DNA of 64,000 bases, from the NCBI GenBank assembly GCA_019694805.1, contig JAIBBG010000006.1, positions 51,178 to 115,177 on the forward strand, read 5' to 3'. Within the stretch, counting starts at the first letter, position 1. Each line of letters begins with the position of its first letter. Positions 8,996 to 18,454 of the stretch are shown here, in pieces. The translations under genes and the position numbers were made by a program. This stretch comes from Flavobacteriales bacterium. Its GTDB lineage: Bacteria > Bacteroidota > Bacteroidia > Flavobacteriales_D > Sanyastnellaceae. The notes beneath the pieces were generated by a model that saw nothing but the letters and a program-made list of their open reading frames with translations, made no database searches and had not been told where the DNA came from.

Positions 8996-9851
8996 TCATT
9001 TTGATTCCCCAACCTGAAAGGTTCTTCTTGTAAAAAAGATCTTCGTTGTCGGTATCCAATTGTGTCGAACTGGTGAGGTATTCTCCATTGAACAGCACTT
9101 TGTTTCCTTCGAATTTTTTAATGTCGTCGTACAATTGGATCGTTGGTACATGCTCCCAATTGAATCCGATATACATGACTTCATTCAACCGATAGCCAAG
9201 GCCAAGGCCCCCTTCAATACTTTTATTGAATGCCAGTTCCTTCTGTCCATTTGAAAAATCGAGAATATTCAAATTGGAAACTACACAAAGTCTATCAATG
9301 GATTTTTGAAAGAAGCGACCTGCTGTTGTTCGGTATAGTCTAATGTCTTTCGAGGTTTTGTGTTTGGTCATTCGTTTACTATTGATATTCTCTTGACGTT
9401 TGAGCCTTTTAGCCCTAAATGCTTCTTCAGTAATGGGCGAACGTAATTTCCCAAGGTTTAAATCGAAAATGACAGAAGTAGAGAACAGATAACTCGATCG
9501 ATCTAATGTTGTCAAACGAAGTGTGCTGTCAATAGGAGAAACACTTGCGAATTCATTTTCCATGGTGCTGTTGCCGGTGAGCCATCTGTAACCCAAGCTC
9601 AAACCAAAGTGAACGAATTTCTTTTTCACGTCGTTGTTTTCTTCCTTTTCATATTCACTTAATGAAGATAACTGTTCACTGATTTCATCCAATTCCGATT
9701 CCATGATGGTTATTTTCTGGAGCATTAAGCTATCACCGCAAACTTGTAAGCTATCATGAATGAGTGTGTCACAACTCAGCAGAATGAAATTGGAAAAACA
9801 AGGTAGGGTAGTCCATAGGTAGGCAATGAGGAAGGTCAATGTGGCTCTCAT
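8982..9851 (-). CDS. Uncharacterised probable outer-membrane protein
   Basis: 289 residues, no family recognised. A signal peptide-like N-terminus (MRATLTFLIAYLWTTLPCFS) is followed by a short helical stretch (residues about 40-75, rich in Glu/Leu/Ser) that could be a coiled coil. Alternating hydrophobic segments with aromatic ends (FGLSLGYRWL, SYLFSTSVIFDLNLG, GGLGLGYRLNEVMYIGFNW) look like beta-strands of a small outer-membrane barrel. A basic patch, KRLKRQENINSKRMTKHK, interrupts the strands near the middle. It ends convergently with, and 14 bases inside, the hydrolase gene. The function is unknown; the barrel idea is an inference from strand pattern only. Confidence 0.6.
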   Translation of the reverse strand: MRATLTFLIAYLWTTLPCFSNFILLSCDTLIHDSLQVCGDSLMLQKITIMESELDEISEQLSSLSEYEKEENNDVKKKFVHFGLSLGYRWLTGNSTMENEFASVSPIDSTLRLTTLDRSSYLFSTSVIFDLNLGKLRSPITEEAFRAKRLKRQENINSKRMTKHKTSKDIRLYRTTAGRFFQKSIDRLCVVSNLNILDFSNGQKELAFNKSIEGGLGLGYRLNEVMYIGFNWEHVPTIQLYDDIKKFEGNKVLFNGEYLTSSTQLDTDNEDLFYKKNLSGWGIKMIICL

Positions 9852-10184
9852 ACAATGCAGGTAATTTGGTTGGTTGCAGAATGGCAGTAAGAGGGAGCCT
9901 GGCAGCGCGTGGAGAACGCAAATGCTGCTTCGAAAATTGTATTTGATTGTATTGGGTGTTCAGCCGATGAATCTTTGTGACCTATAGCATTATTCCGGCT
10001 TCGAGAATGAGGATCAATGTGCGACCCACAGGGGGCGCAACATCATTCGAAAATACTTTCTTTTATTCAAATTAAAACATCATTCATATGACATGGATAA
10101 TGGATGGTGTCAAGAAGTTTGAATGTATCAAAACCTATCAAGCCCGGAGAGGTCGAATATGACTCAAACGAAATTCGTTGAAAT
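9852..10184. other. Intergenic region without recognised gene
   Basis: About 330 bases between the starts/ends of minus-strand genes. No open frame with coding character, tRNA or repeat was found. The only local structure seen is a weak imperfect hairpin near 10019-10038 (TGCG...CGCA arms). It probably holds the promoter of the minus-strand gene ending at 8982, but no convincing TAnnTTTG match was located. Confidence 0.5.
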
Positions 10185-10214
10185 AAAAAAGGCCTTCAAA
10201 CGAAGGCCTTTTTT
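10185..10214 (-). terminator. Terminator of mdh (symmetrical)
   Basis: Perfect inverted repeat: AAAAAAGGCCTT and its complement around a six-base loop. It ends in a T-run on either strand, so it can act in both directions. It lies 18 bases beyond the mdh stop codon. Confidence 0.9.
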
Positions 10215-10231
10215 AGCATGGTGTCATGCAC

Positions 10232-11203
10232 TTATGCTGAAACAGCGTTATTCATTTTGTCCAATACATTCATCACTTCTTTTACTGCTTTAGCAGATGA
10301 ATCAAGAAGTGCTTTTTCAGCGTCATTCAATTTGAGTTCGATGATTTTTTCTACACCATTTTTACCCAATACCACTGGTACGCCGAGGTAGATGTCTTTC
10401 AGGCCATATTCACCTTGAAGCCACACGCAACAAGGGAAAATGCGCTTCTGATCACGAACCACCGCTTCAACCATTTGTGCAGCTGCGGCACCTGGAGCAT
10501 ACCATGCTGATGTTCCCAAGAGGTTTACGATTTCGCCACCACCGGTTTTTGTGCGCTCAACGATGGCGTTGAGTTTATCCTCAGCAATCAGTTCTGTTAC
10601 AGGAATTCCACCTACTGTTGTGTATCGAGGCAGTGGTACCATGGTATCGCCATGTCCACCCATCAATACAGCCTGAATGTCTTTTGGAGAACAATTCAAA
10701 GCTTCAGCGAGGAAGGCACGATAACGCGCGGTATCGAGGATACCTGCCATACCGAATACTTTGCTGCTGTCAACCTTCGCTGTGAGGTAAGCGCAATAAG
10801 TCATCACGTCGAGTGGATTGCTCACCACGATGATTTTTGCGTTGGGTGAATATTTGATCACATTTTCAGTTACCGTTTTCACGATACCTGCATTGGTAGC
10901 GATCAAATCGTCGCGGCTCATCCCCGGTTTGCGAGGAAGACCCGATGTGATAACCACCACTTCAGAATCAGCAGTTTTGCTGTAATCGTCCGTGCTGCCG
11001 ATCGTACGCGTGTCATAAAGATTGATCGGCGCAGTCTGCCAGATATCCAAAGCTTTTCCTTCAGCGAAGTTTGGTTTGATATCTACGAGCACAACTTCAT
11101 TGGCGATCTCACGGTGAGCCAAAACATCAGCACAGGTTGCGCCCACATTGCCTGCACCTACTACGGTAACTTTCATTTTTTTCGAAGATTTATTTGACGC
11201 CAT
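10232..11203 (-). CDS. mdh: Malate dehydrogenase (LDH-like type)
   Basis: NAD-dependent interconversion of malate and oxaloacetate in the TCA cycle, cytoplasmic. The Rossmann motif GAGNVGA follows VTVV near the N-terminus. The mobile substrate loop contains SGLPRKPGMSRDDL with the substrate-binding arginines. The Asn/Arg region ISNPLD-like (VVSNPLDVMTY) is intact, and the catalytic His lies in GGHGDTMVPL. The length of 323 (or 314 from the internal Met10) fits the lactate dehydrogenase-like MDH group common in Bacteroidota. It is monocistronic: a promoter match lies at 11244-11273 and a strong terminator at 10185-10214. The first nine residues (MASNKSSKK) are an optional extension. Confidence 0.97.
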   Translation of the reverse strand: MASNKSSKKMKVTVVGAGNVGATCADVLAHREIANEVVLVDIKPNFAEGKALDIWQTAPINLYDTRTIGSTDDYSKTADSEVVVITSGLPRKPGMSRDDLIATNAGIVKTVTENVIKYSPNAKIIVVSNPLDVMTYCAYLTAKVDSSKVFGMAGILDTARYRAFLAEALNCSPKDIQAVLMGGHGDTMVPLPRYTTVGGIPVTELIAEDKLNAIVERTKTGGGEIVNLLGTSAWYAPGAAAAQMVEAVVRDQKRIFPCCVWLQGEYGLKDIYLGVPVVLGKNGVEKIIELKLNDAEKALLDSSAKAVKEVMNVLDKMNNAVSA

Positions 11204-11243
11204 CCAAATAGTTTCGAGATTTGAATGTCTATTGGAAGGCGCG

Positions 11244-11273
11244 CAAAATTAAAAAGCAATTCACTCGTTCCAA
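11244..11273 (-). promoter_or_regulatory. Bacteroidota-type promoter of mdh
   Basis: Reading the minus strand: TTG at 11273-11271, a 19-base spacer, then TAATTTTG at 11251-11244. This is an exact match to the Bacteroidota consensus TTG-N19-TAnnTTTG. Transcription would begin near 11237, giving a leader of about 34 bases. Confidence 0.6.
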
Positions 11274-11369
11274 GGGTTGTTCTTTTGCACAAATTGACTG
11301 GAATTACACACAGTTGTGATACTTCGGTACCCAGGCACCATCTTTGCAAAAGGCCAAAAAAACACCTGC

Positions 11370-12419
11370 ATGCGTTATTTACTACTGACATTTGTCTTAT
11401 TGACTTCAATTCTGATGTTTTCCCAGGAAAAACCTGGTCAAGTTTATCCTGCCGGTAAACCTGGTGTAGACTACAATAAACTGAATGCAAAAGGTAAAAA
11501 GGAGGGGCTTTGGATCCGTCAATGGGAATCTACCCGCAATGTTTTTACCCGAGGTGAATACAAAAACGGTGTACCTCATGGGATTTGGGAAAGGTATTAT
11601 CCGGAAGGCGAATTGATGCAGAAGATGAATCACATTCAGGATACCACCATTGTTGATGTTACCCATTATTTCCCGGATGGAAAAACTGTGATGTCTGAAG
11701 GTCGATACATCAAAAAAAAGCGTGAAGGGGTTTGGAAATTGTACAACGAAGCCGGCGCGATGCTGGCAGAAGAATCATTCAAGGATAGTCTTCTGGATGG
11801 TGGTAGCAAGTATTTCTATCCGAATGGAAAACCACTGAAAGTGGAGCAATATGTTCGTGGTGAAAAACACGGAGATGCCACTGAATATTACGACAACGGT
11901 AAAAAGCGATCTGAAGGAAAATTCGCCAACGGTGAACATGAAGGTCCTTACAAAGCGTGGTTTGCTAATGGTGTTACTGATTGCGAAGGTCGCTATGTGA
12001 AAGGTTTGCAAGATGGCAATTGGCGCTATTACCACGAAGATGGAAAAATCAAGGTGAACGTGCTTTTTTCAATGGGTAAGGAAGTCAAAAGGAAGTATGA
12101 AAATGGCACTTTCAAGGAGTATTACGACAGCAGCATCCCCAAAAGTGAATACACCTATGAAAACGGACTCAAGGAAGGTCCATTTACAGAATGGTATGAT
12201 AAAGGCGAATACGTCGCTGTAGAAGGCTCACCTGAAGACAAAGCCGCGGGCATCGTTTATCGGGAAAAGCTGATGAATACTCAGGTTAAGATGCAGGGTG
12301 ACTACGTCAATGACAAATTAGAAGGCGAAGTCATCTATTTCCGTGAAAATGGTTCTATTGACCGCGTCGAAGAATGGACCGATGGCGTCCTCATCAAGGT
12401 CCGTCAGGGGGTTAAGTGA
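11370..12419 (+). CDS. Secreted YwqK/MORN-type repeat protein
   Basis: 349-residue protein with an N-terminal signal peptide (MRYLLLTFVLLTSILMFSQ) and then tandem repeats of about 22-25 residues. The core reads G-x-Y-x-N-G-x-x-H/E-G-x-W/Y-x-x-Y/W-x-x-x-G (for example GEYKNGVPHGIWERYYPEGE, and later YENGLKEGPFTEWYDKGEY). This is the YwqK/MORN-2 repeat, a beta-hairpin module. Many Bacteroidota carry secreted copies without known function. The antitoxin label attached to YwqK homologues is not supported here, since no toxin gene is adjacent. The frame is open from 11316, but the ATG at 11370 starts the signal peptide. No terminator was seen after it. Confidence 0.8.
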   Translation: MRYLLLTFVLLTSILMFSQEKPGQVYPAGKPGVDYNKLNAKGKKEGLWIRQWESTRNVFTRGEYKNGVPHGIWERYYPEGELMQKMNHIQDTTIVDVTHYFPDGKTVMSEGRYIKKKREGVWKLYNEAGAMLAEESFKDSLLDGGSKYFYPNGKPLKVEQYVRGEKHGDATEYYDNGKKRSEGKFANGEHEGPYKAWFANGVTDCEGRYVKGLQDGNWRYYHEDGKIKVNVLFSMGKEVKRKYENGTFKEYYDSSIPKSEYTYENGLKEGPFTEWYDKGEYVAVEGSPEDKAAGIVYREKLMNTQVKMQGDYVNDKLEGEVIYFRENGSIDRVEEWTDGVLIKVRQGVK

Positions 12420-12479
12420 CCATTATCACATTCCACTATTCCCGTTCAGGGGCATTTTTGGACTATCGGTCGCAGGGTG

Positions 12480-12510
12480 TTGTTCATTCCGAAAGAAATG
12501 CCTATTTTCG
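12480..12510 (+). promoter_or_regulatory. Candidate promoter for the 12531 lipoprotein gene
   Basis: TTG at 12480-12482, a 20-base spacer and TATTTTCG at 12503-12510. This is one base off the TAnnTTTG consensus (TTCG is a common variant). The expected start is near 12517, 14 bases before the ATG. Confidence 0.4.
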
Positions 12511-12530
12511 CCCTGAGACCTTAATAAGTG

Positions 12531-13187
12531 ATGGCCCGGCAGGTATTACTCATATGTGTGGTTCTATTTCTTGCTTCCTGTAAAAAGGAGGATGATTTGT
12601 CGTCTATAGATCTCGGATACGACTATTTCCCAAACAAAGTTGGTTCTTACATCATTTATGATGTGGATTCAACCTATTATGGCGTGAATACCGAAGAATA
12701 CAGTTTTCAAATCAAGGAAGAACTGATTGATGAATTCGTAGACAACACCGGTCAACCCACGGTGAGAATCCATCGATTTTATCGTCCTGCAAACAATACG
12801 CCATGGGTGTTGATCGATGTTTGGACGCAAAAGCGTACAACCACCACAGCGGAAAAGGAAGTGGATAATGTTCGCTATGTGAAAATGGAATTCCCTGTAA
12901 AAAATGGCGGAACCTGGAATGGCAACGCCTACAACAACTATCCAGCTCAACAATACAAATACACCAATCTTGCGGGTTTTGCCGATGTGGGTATTCTACA
13001 ATTTGACAATACAGTTACCGTAGAACAACTCAACAATGTGAATCTCGTTGATGAAGAAATTTTCTATGAAGTGTATGCACGTGGTGTGGGAATGGTTTTT
13101 CGTCAGGCCACAGATCTCAATACTCAGGGATCACAGACATCCGGTTACGATGTCGTCTATCGTGCAATTTCGTATAGCATCGAATAG
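12531..13187 (+). CDS. Uncharacterised lipoprotein
   Basis: 218-residue predicted lipoprotein: signal MARQVLLICVVLFLASC with lipobox LASC, then KKEDD, the acidic stretch typical of Bacteroidota surface or inner-leaflet lipoproteins. The mature part is mixed beta (YFPNKVGSYIIYDVDSTYYG, VKMEFPVKNGGTWNGNAY). Such sequences are common in Bacteroidota and have no assigned function. A GTG immediately before the ATG is in frame; the ATG is used. The T9SS subtilase gene begins 33 bases after the stop, so the two may be transcribed together. Confidence 0.7.
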   Translation: MARQVLLICVVLFLASCKKEDDLSSIDLGYDYFPNKVGSYIIYDVDSTYYGVNTEEYSFQIKEELIDEFVDNTGQPTVRIHRFYRPANNTPWVLIDVWTQKRTTTTAEKEVDNVRYVKMEFPVKNGGTWNGNAYNNYPAQQYKYTNLAGFADVGILQFDNTVTVEQLNNVNLVDEEIFYEVYARGVGMVFRQATDLNTQGSQTSGYDVVYRAISYSIE

Positions 13188-13220
13188 TGTGTGAGTCATT
13201 CAAGTCTTATCTTAGCATCC

Positions 13221-14894
13221 ATGCAAGGATGGTTACTGTTTTTTTGTTTGATGGCTGTTCAAGGTTTCTCTCAAACAGCTCCAGGAAAATACTGGGTACA
13301 ATTCACCGATAAAAACAATTCGCCTTATTCGATCCATCAACCTTCCGCATTTTTATCGCAAAAGTGTATCGAAAGAAGAGAACGACTCGCACTCGGATTT
13401 GATGAGCGTGATATTCCGGTGAATGAAGCTTATGTCAATCAAGTTTTGGCTCTTGGGAATTGCGCACTGCACAACAAAAGCAAGTGGTTCAATGCCATTA
13501 CCATCGTGACAGAAGATAGTACGCTTGTTGAACAAATCGAGACTTTGCCTTTTGTTTTACAGGTGAAATCTGTCGCACTTTTTGGAAGTCATGATGGTAT
13601 ATCTGACGTCGATAAATTCACTGAGGAAAATGAATTGAAGTCATTCAGGCAAGATGAGCTCTGTTGTGATTACAGTGAATATGGTCCATCACTGCGGCAA
13701 ATTGAAATGTTGAATGGGCATCTGATCCATCAATTGGGTTTTACAGGAAAAGGTGTGGACATGGCATTATTCGACGCGGGTTGGGGAGGTACGGATCAAC
13801 TTCCGGCTTTTTCAAGGTTGCGAAATGAAGGCAGAATCAAAATGACGCGTGACTTTGTTTACCATGAAAGTGTTTACAACCGAAGCACCCACGGCACATT
13901 CGTTTTGAGTACAATGGCAGGTGAGATTCCTGATTCGCTCATCGGCACTGCACCGGATGCCAATTATTTTTTATTTCGTACTGAAGATCCATTGTCTGAA
14001 TTTCCAGTGGAAGAAGACAATTGGGTAGCGGCTGCTGAATTCGCAGATAGTCTGGGTATTGATGTGATCAACAGCAGTCTTGGATATTCAACTTTCGATG
14101 ATGAAACCCTGAATCATACCTATGCTGATATGGATGGCAATACGACTCATTGCTCTATTGCTGCTGATATTGCTGCTTCGAAAGGACTCATCATTGTAAA
14201 CAGCGCTGGTAACTCTGGAAATGGTATTTGGCATTATATCACTGCTCCTTCTGATGCGGATAGTATTTTATGTGTTGGAGCTGTGGACAAAGACATTCAG
14301 CATGCGCCATTCAGTGGTTATGGTCCGTCAAGCGACGGTGATGTGAAACCAGATGTGGTTACCATGGGACAAGCAACTGTTTATGCTGCTCTTGATTCAA
14401 CCATTGCAACGGGCAATGGCACTTCATTTAGTTCCCCTATTTGTGCCGGGATGGTTGCTTGTTTGGTGCAGGCCTTTCCCCGAAAATTGAATATGGATGT
14501 GATTCATGCCGTGCGTGAAAGCGCTCATCAATTTGCAAATCCAGATGATTCATTGGGATATGGTGTTCCGGATTTTCTCAAGGCATGGCTTATATTGGCG
14601 AATAGTCAGGATAACTTAGTTGGCGATTTCGATATGTTGCTTTATCCCAATCCATGCGTTGATCAACTCACTATGTTTTTATTCGATGCCAAGTGGTGTC
14701 ATGTAGCATATGAAATTTATGATGCTGTAGGACATCATGTTTTTGATGGATATGGTATTGTCGGTGATGGCGAAGCGGGATTCATGCATCTTGATGATGC
14801 CATTGCTCAACTAAGTGCGGGAAACTATGTGCTTCACGTTGGATATGCCGGAAGGCATGCTGTTGCGCATTTTCAAAAATGCAACAAGCCTTAA
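13221..14894 (+). CDS. Secreted S8 subtilisin-like protease with T9SS sorting domain
   Basis: 557-residue exported serine protease. A signal peptide (MQGWLLFFCLMAVQGFSQ) is followed by a propeptide of about 150 residues. The S8 domain has Asp in MALFDAGWGG (near 184), His in STHGTFVLS (near 223) and Ser in GNGTSFSSPICAG (near 400). The oxyanion Asn is probably in NSAGNSGNG. The last 85 residues start at LLYPNPCVDQL, the type A T9SS sorting domain, so the enzyme should cross the outer membrane and be attached or released there. A GTG at 13191 is in frame, but the ATG at 13221 starts the signal peptide. It ends convergently towards ftcD. Confidence 0.92.
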   Translation: MQGWLLFFCLMAVQGFSQTAPGKYWVQFTDKNNSPYSIHQPSAFLSQKCIERRERLALGFDERDIPVNEAYVNQVLALGNCALHNKSKWFNAITIVTEDSTLVEQIETLPFVLQVKSVALFGSHDGISDVDKFTEENELKSFRQDELCCDYSEYGPSLRQIEMLNGHLIHQLGFTGKGVDMALFDAGWGGTDQLPAFSRLRNEGRIKMTRDFVYHESVYNRSTHGTFVLSTMAGEIPDSLIGTAPDANYFLFRTEDPLSEFPVEEDNWVAAAEFADSLGIDVINSSLGYSTFDDETLNHTYADMDGNTTHCSIAADIAASKGLIIVNSAGNSGNGIWHYITAPSDADSILCVGAVDKDIQHAPFSGYGPSSDGDVKPDVVTMGQATVYAALDSTIATGNGTSFSSPICAGMVACLVQAFPRKLNMDVIHAVRESAHQFANPDDSLGYGVPDFLKAWLILANSQDNLVGDFDMLLYPNPCVDQLTMFLFDAKWCHVAYEIYDAVGHHVFDGYGIVGDGEAGFMHLDDAIAQLSAGNYVLHVGYAGRHAVAHFQKCNKP

Positions 14895-14943
14895 GAAGAC
14901 CAGTTAACTCGATATTCAGGACAATTCATTCTATGAAGCAGAA

Positions 14944-14964
14944 ATGCCGCAAATGATTCGGCAT
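14944..14964. other. Small hairpin between convergent genes
   Basis: Perfect 6-bp inverted repeat ATGCCG / CGGCAT with a 9-base loop, between the stop codons of the subtilase and ftcD. There is no T-run, so at best it is a weak terminator. Confidence 0.3.
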
Positions 14965-15042
14965 CGAGACTGAAGTCATCACCTGCATCATGGATCGAAT
15001 TCATTGCTCAACCATTGTTGTTGAACATTGAACCGGTGCTGC

Positions 15043-16749
15043 TCATCCTTGATTCTGTTTTGCTAAAAAGGCATCAATGGTTTTTCGAACTTCTGCTTCG
15101 ATCGCTTCTGCTTTTTTCTCCAATGCATCGGCTTTAGTTAGAAGATCAGAAGTGAATGTTTTGTCCTTGATGCCAGAGGCATTGATTCTTACATTCATGA
15201 CTGCACCGAGCACAGCAGTTCTGGCACACATAGCACCAACACCTGCGTCTGAGATCGAATTTGGATTTCCGATTTCTACCATTTTTTTCATCACTTCCAT
15301 GCTTTCGCATGCGAGTGCGGCGGTGCGATATGGAATTTCCATCGCGTATTTCGATGCGGATTCAATTGCTGCAGCGCGAATTTTTTTCTCGTCATCATTG
15401 TTCTTTGGCAATGCGAATGATTCCATGATTTTATTGAAGGCACGGGTATCTTCGTCAACGAGGAACATGAGCTTTTTCTGATAATCCATTCCTTTTTCTG
15501 CCCATTGAGAAAACTCCTCCCAGCGATCGTCCCATCCTCTTTTATGAGATGAAAGATTGGCCACCATTGCACCAAGTGAAACACCGAGTGCAGCAACATA
15601 GGCACTGATACTTCCTCCACCTGGCGCTGGAGATTCGCTTGCTGTTTCATTGGCAAACGAAGTGAGGTTCATATCCACTAATTTTTTGCCACCGGAAAGC
15701 TTACGATCGATGATATACTCAATGACTTTTTCTTCAGCATGGAATGGAGCGAGGTCATCAAGTCCGAGAGATTTTACCGCGATCTTGATTTTTTCCTGAT
15801 CCGAAATACCTAAAGAGCGCTGCTGTTTGCGAAGGAAATGATCAGCAGCATCGAGTAATGACTGCAGAGGAATAAGTCCTACGAGTTCAGAACCGGTAAC
15901 ACGAATACCGCGTTCTGCGGCTTTCGCACAAGACTCTTCAAATGCAACATGAACAGGAGTGATATTGATATTGGTGAGGTTGAGAGACAATTGTGCAATA
16001 CCATATTCCTCAATATACCAACCAATTCCTTTTACTGATTTTAATGTGCCAGGCTGACGAACGGGTTCGCCTTGTGCGTCCAACATGGGCTTACCTGTCT
16101 TTGGATCATTCAATACTCGGCCTGCTTCGCGGATATCAAAAGCGATGGCATTGGCACGACGAGTCGAAGTGGTATTGAGATTGACATTGTAGGCAACAAG
16201 AAAATCGCGGGCGCCGATGGTGGTGATTCCTGCTTTCTTCGCTGTTTCATTCACTTCACTGGTGCCGAAATCCGGTTTCCATTCAGCGGTAGTTATTTTT
16301 TCAAGTGCTTCGTATTCGCCTTTTCTGCAATTGGCGAGATTACGGCGTTCTTCTGTTTTTGCAGCGTATTCATAAAAATATCCCGGTATACCAAGTTCGC
16401 GACCAACACGCTCACCAACGGCTCGAGATAAGGCGACACATTCTTCCATGCTGACACCGCTAACCGGAACAAACGGACATACATCTGTTGCGCCCTGTCG
16501 AGGATGTTCTCCTTTATGTGTGCGCATATCGATGAGTTCTGAAGCCTTCTTGATGAGTAAAAAGGCAGCTTCGCCCACAGCTTGGGGTTCACCGGCAAAT
16601 GTGATCACTGTGCGGTTGGTGCTTGCACCTGGATCTACATCCAGAAGCATAACCCCAGGCACGGTTTCCACCACTGATGCGATGGCATCAATTTTTGCGC
16701 GGTCACGTCCTTCAGAAATATTCGGAATACACTCTACAATGCGGTTCAT
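15043..16749 (-). CDS. ftcD: Bifunctional glutamate formimidoyltransferase / formimidoyl-THF cyclodeaminase
   Basis: Two-domain enzyme of histidine degradation. The N-terminal domain (residues about 1-300, opening with MNRIVECIPNISEGRD) moves the formimino group from formiminoglutamate to tetrahydrofolate. The C-terminal domain (about 360-565, with ESPAPGGGSISAYVAALG) releases ammonia to give methenyl-THF. Both domains appear full length (568 residues). The frame extends to 16800, but the promoter match at 16769-16800 and the conserved start MNRIVECIPN place the start at 16749. hutI lies 3 kb away on the same strand with unrelated genes between. hutH and hutU are not in the window. Confidence 0.95.
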   Translation of the reverse strand: MNRIVECIPNISEGRDRAKIDAIASVVETVPGVMLLDVDPGASTNRTVITFAGEPQAVGEAAFLLIKKASELIDMRTHKGEHPRQGATDVCPFVPVSGVSMEECVALSRAVGERVGRELGIPGYFYEYAAKTEERRNLANCRKGEYEALEKITTAEWKPDFGTSEVNETAKKAGITTIGARDFLVAYNVNLNTTSTRRANAIAFDIREAGRVLNDPKTGKPMLDAQGEPVRQPGTLKSVKGIGWYIEEYGIAQLSLNLTNINITPVHVAFEESCAKAAERGIRVTGSELVGLIPLQSLLDAADHFLRKQQRSLGISDQEKIKIAVKSLGLDDLAPFHAEEKVIEYIIDRKLSGGKKLVDMNLTSFANETASESPAPGGGSISAYVAALGVSLGAMVANLSSHKRGWDDRWEEFSQWAEKGMDYQKKLMFLVDEDTRAFNKIMESFALPKNNDDEKKIRAAAIESASKYAMEIPYRTAALACESMEVMKKMVEIGNPNSISDAGVGAMCARTAVLGAVMNVRINASGIKDKTFTSDLLTKADALEKKAEAIEAEVRKTIDAFLAKQNQG

Positions 16750-16768
16750 GGCGATTTGATTTTGCGGG

Positions 16769-16800
16769 CGAAAGTAAGGTTTGAATGATGATATCGGCAA
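16769..16800 (-). promoter_or_regulatory. Bacteroidota-type promoter of ftcD
   Basis: On the minus strand: TTG at 16800-16798, a 21-base spacer, then TACTTTCG at 16776-16769. Initiation near 16762 would leave a leader of about 13 bases before the ATG at 16749, which argues against the longer reading of ftcD. Confidence 0.5.
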
Positions 16801-16890
16801 ATGAACAGAACGTACATTTTTTGAAAATTCGCACAGTTTTTCATCGTAGTGAACCCATATATGATCAAATTCGCAATAAATTATTTTATC

Positions 16891-17550
16891 ATGAAAAACT
16901 TAGGTGTTGTATTGACTTGCCTCATGGTCATCTTTTCAAGTCATTTTTCTTCTGCGCAAGGAGCATCGGAGAATGGCTTTACACCGCGATTGGTCGTTTA
17001 TGGAGAAGCTTCTAACAAAATTCAAGCTGATGTGATTGTGGCTTATTTCAATGTTTATGAAACCAACTATGAATTGGAATATGATCCTCGGAGAATTCAG
17101 AATCTTCAGCAATTGAAAATTGATCAACTAGGACTCAAAAGGTATATGAGCAATCCTACTTATGAAGGTTTGAGGTCAGCGCCTCCCGGTACTCCCATTG
17201 AAATGAAATTTACTTCACCTGAGGTTTACACGGAAATGACGATGAAGGCATCAGAAGCTTCTGATGATCAGGTCACAGTCTCTCTTGATTTTGCATATTC
17301 ACAAGTCTCCGAAATGAAGAAACAAACCGCTAAGGATTTATTGATCAACGAAGCCATGAAAAACGCCAAAGAACGGGCGGACAAACTAGCATCTGCTGCT
17401 GCGGTGAGGCTGGGCAACATCATTTACATCGAAGAAATGCCTGATTATAATGTGTATAATTACTCAGAAGAGGGATATACACTTGGCATGGGACTTTATG
17501 ATGTCATGGTGAATGTAAAACTTCAGATTCAATACGAAATTCTGAAATAG
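16891..17550 (+). CDS. SIMPL-domain (DUF541) envelope protein
   Basis: 219-residue exported protein: signal peptide MKNLGVVLTCLMVIFSSHFSSAQG, then a SIMPL/DUF541-like sequence. It starts with LVVYGEASNKIQADVIVAYF and ends with the family helix AMKNAKERADKLASAAAVRLG, then a final strand VNVKLQIQYEI. SIMPL proteins form periplasmic or outer-membrane assemblies of uncertain role. The frame is open from 16849; the ATG at 16891 fits the signal peptide. It is divergent from ftcD and convergent (12-base gap) with the DUF2459 gene. Confidence 0.75.
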   Translation: MKNLGVVLTCLMVIFSSHFSSAQGASENGFTPRLVVYGEASNKIQADVIVAYFNVYETNYELEYDPRRIQNLQQLKIDQLGLKRYMSNPTYEGLRSAPPGTPIEMKFTSPEVYTEMTMKASEASDDQVTVSLDFAYSQVSEMKKQTAKDLLINEAMKNAKERADKLASAAAVRLGNIIYIEEMPDYNVYNYSEEGYTLGMGLYDVMVNVKLQIQYEILK

Positions 17551-17562
17551 GATTGGATTCAT

Positions 17563-18267
17563 TCATGGGTATTTCGCTAAGATGGCATCATCAAAAAGTG
17601 TCCACGAACATGCTCTAAGTCCGCCTGACTTCAATCCATTATTTGTCCATGTGTTGCATGTGTGAAACATGCTATAACTTCCAATACCATCGTAGAAAAT
17701 ATCATGCTCACCATATGATGCGTTTTCAATGAGCATGGTATGATTAGACTCTATTTTAAATCCCTCTTTGATATAGGATACCATCTTGGTGTAGTTCTCT
17801 TTAGAGATGCAAATTCTTTTGCAATCATCTGAAATTTGAGGTTCATCATGAAAAGTAACATGCATGGCTGATGAGCTGAGGAAAAACATGGCCTTGAAAG
17901 CCGTACTGAATTTCAAATCAGCCCACGTTGGAGTGTCGAGATAGAATCCCTTGTCGCCCCAACCAAATGCAACATATTTAGCATCCGATGCATTCACTTT
18001 ACAGCGAGATGGATCAATAAACAAGCTCCAATCTATCACTTCATTTTTCAACGGTACGACCAGATCAGTATGGACGCCATTGCTCATGACGTAAACAACA
18101 ATTGCGTCTTTTTGGCATTCAGCGAAATCCTCATTGACTGTTATTTGGGAACAAATCCAGGCAGTAAGTGCCGTTAAGGCAAAGAAGGCCATCAATCCCA
18201 TACATGTCATGATGATATATTTCAAAACTTTCTTGTAGCGTGGTGTTTTGTTCATTTGGGCTGTCAT
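17563..18267 (-). CDS. DUF2459 / TIGR02117 family membrane-anchored protein
   Basis: 234 residues with one N-terminal membrane anchor (about 15-38) and then the conserved TIGR02117/DUF2459 body. Its hallmark blocks are SNGVHTDLVVP, AFGWGDKGFYLDTPTWADL, SSSAMHVTFHDEP and FHTCNTWTNNGLKSGGLRA. The Asn-His-Thr-Asp and Cys-Asn-Thr-Trp motifs suggest an enzyme-like site facing the periplasm. The family is known mostly near polyhydroxybutyrate genes in some proteobacteria, and its function is not established. No such neighbours occur here. Confidence 0.82.
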   Translation of the reverse strand: MTAQMNKTPRYKKVLKYIIMTCMGLMAFFALTALTAWICSQITVNEDFAECQKDAIVVYVMSNGVHTDLVVPLKNEVIDWSLFIDPSRCKVNASDAKYVAFGWGDKGFYLDTPTWADLKFSTAFKAMFFLSSSAMHVTFHDEPQISDDCKRICISKENYTKMVSYIKEGFKIESNHTMLIENASYGEHDIFYDGIGSYSMFHTCNTWTNNGLKSGGLRACSWTLFDDAILAKYP

Positions 18268-18454
18268 GATCTAATGATCGAAAATAGGCAATCGAACGCT
18301 GACAATAATCACCTCATAAAATTTAGCACAGGAAAGGCTTTTTTTTCTTTATTGTTGCTATATGAACGATTTAACCCAAAACATGTATTCGTAATGTATC
18401 ACATTGCTGAAACACTTCCATGACAAGCTTTTTCTCCATTTTTATTTTTACAGT

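Noticed and set aside
11370..12419. YwqK antitoxin
   Set aside because: The repeat matches, but there is a signal peptide and no neighbouring toxin gene, so an antitoxin role is not supported.
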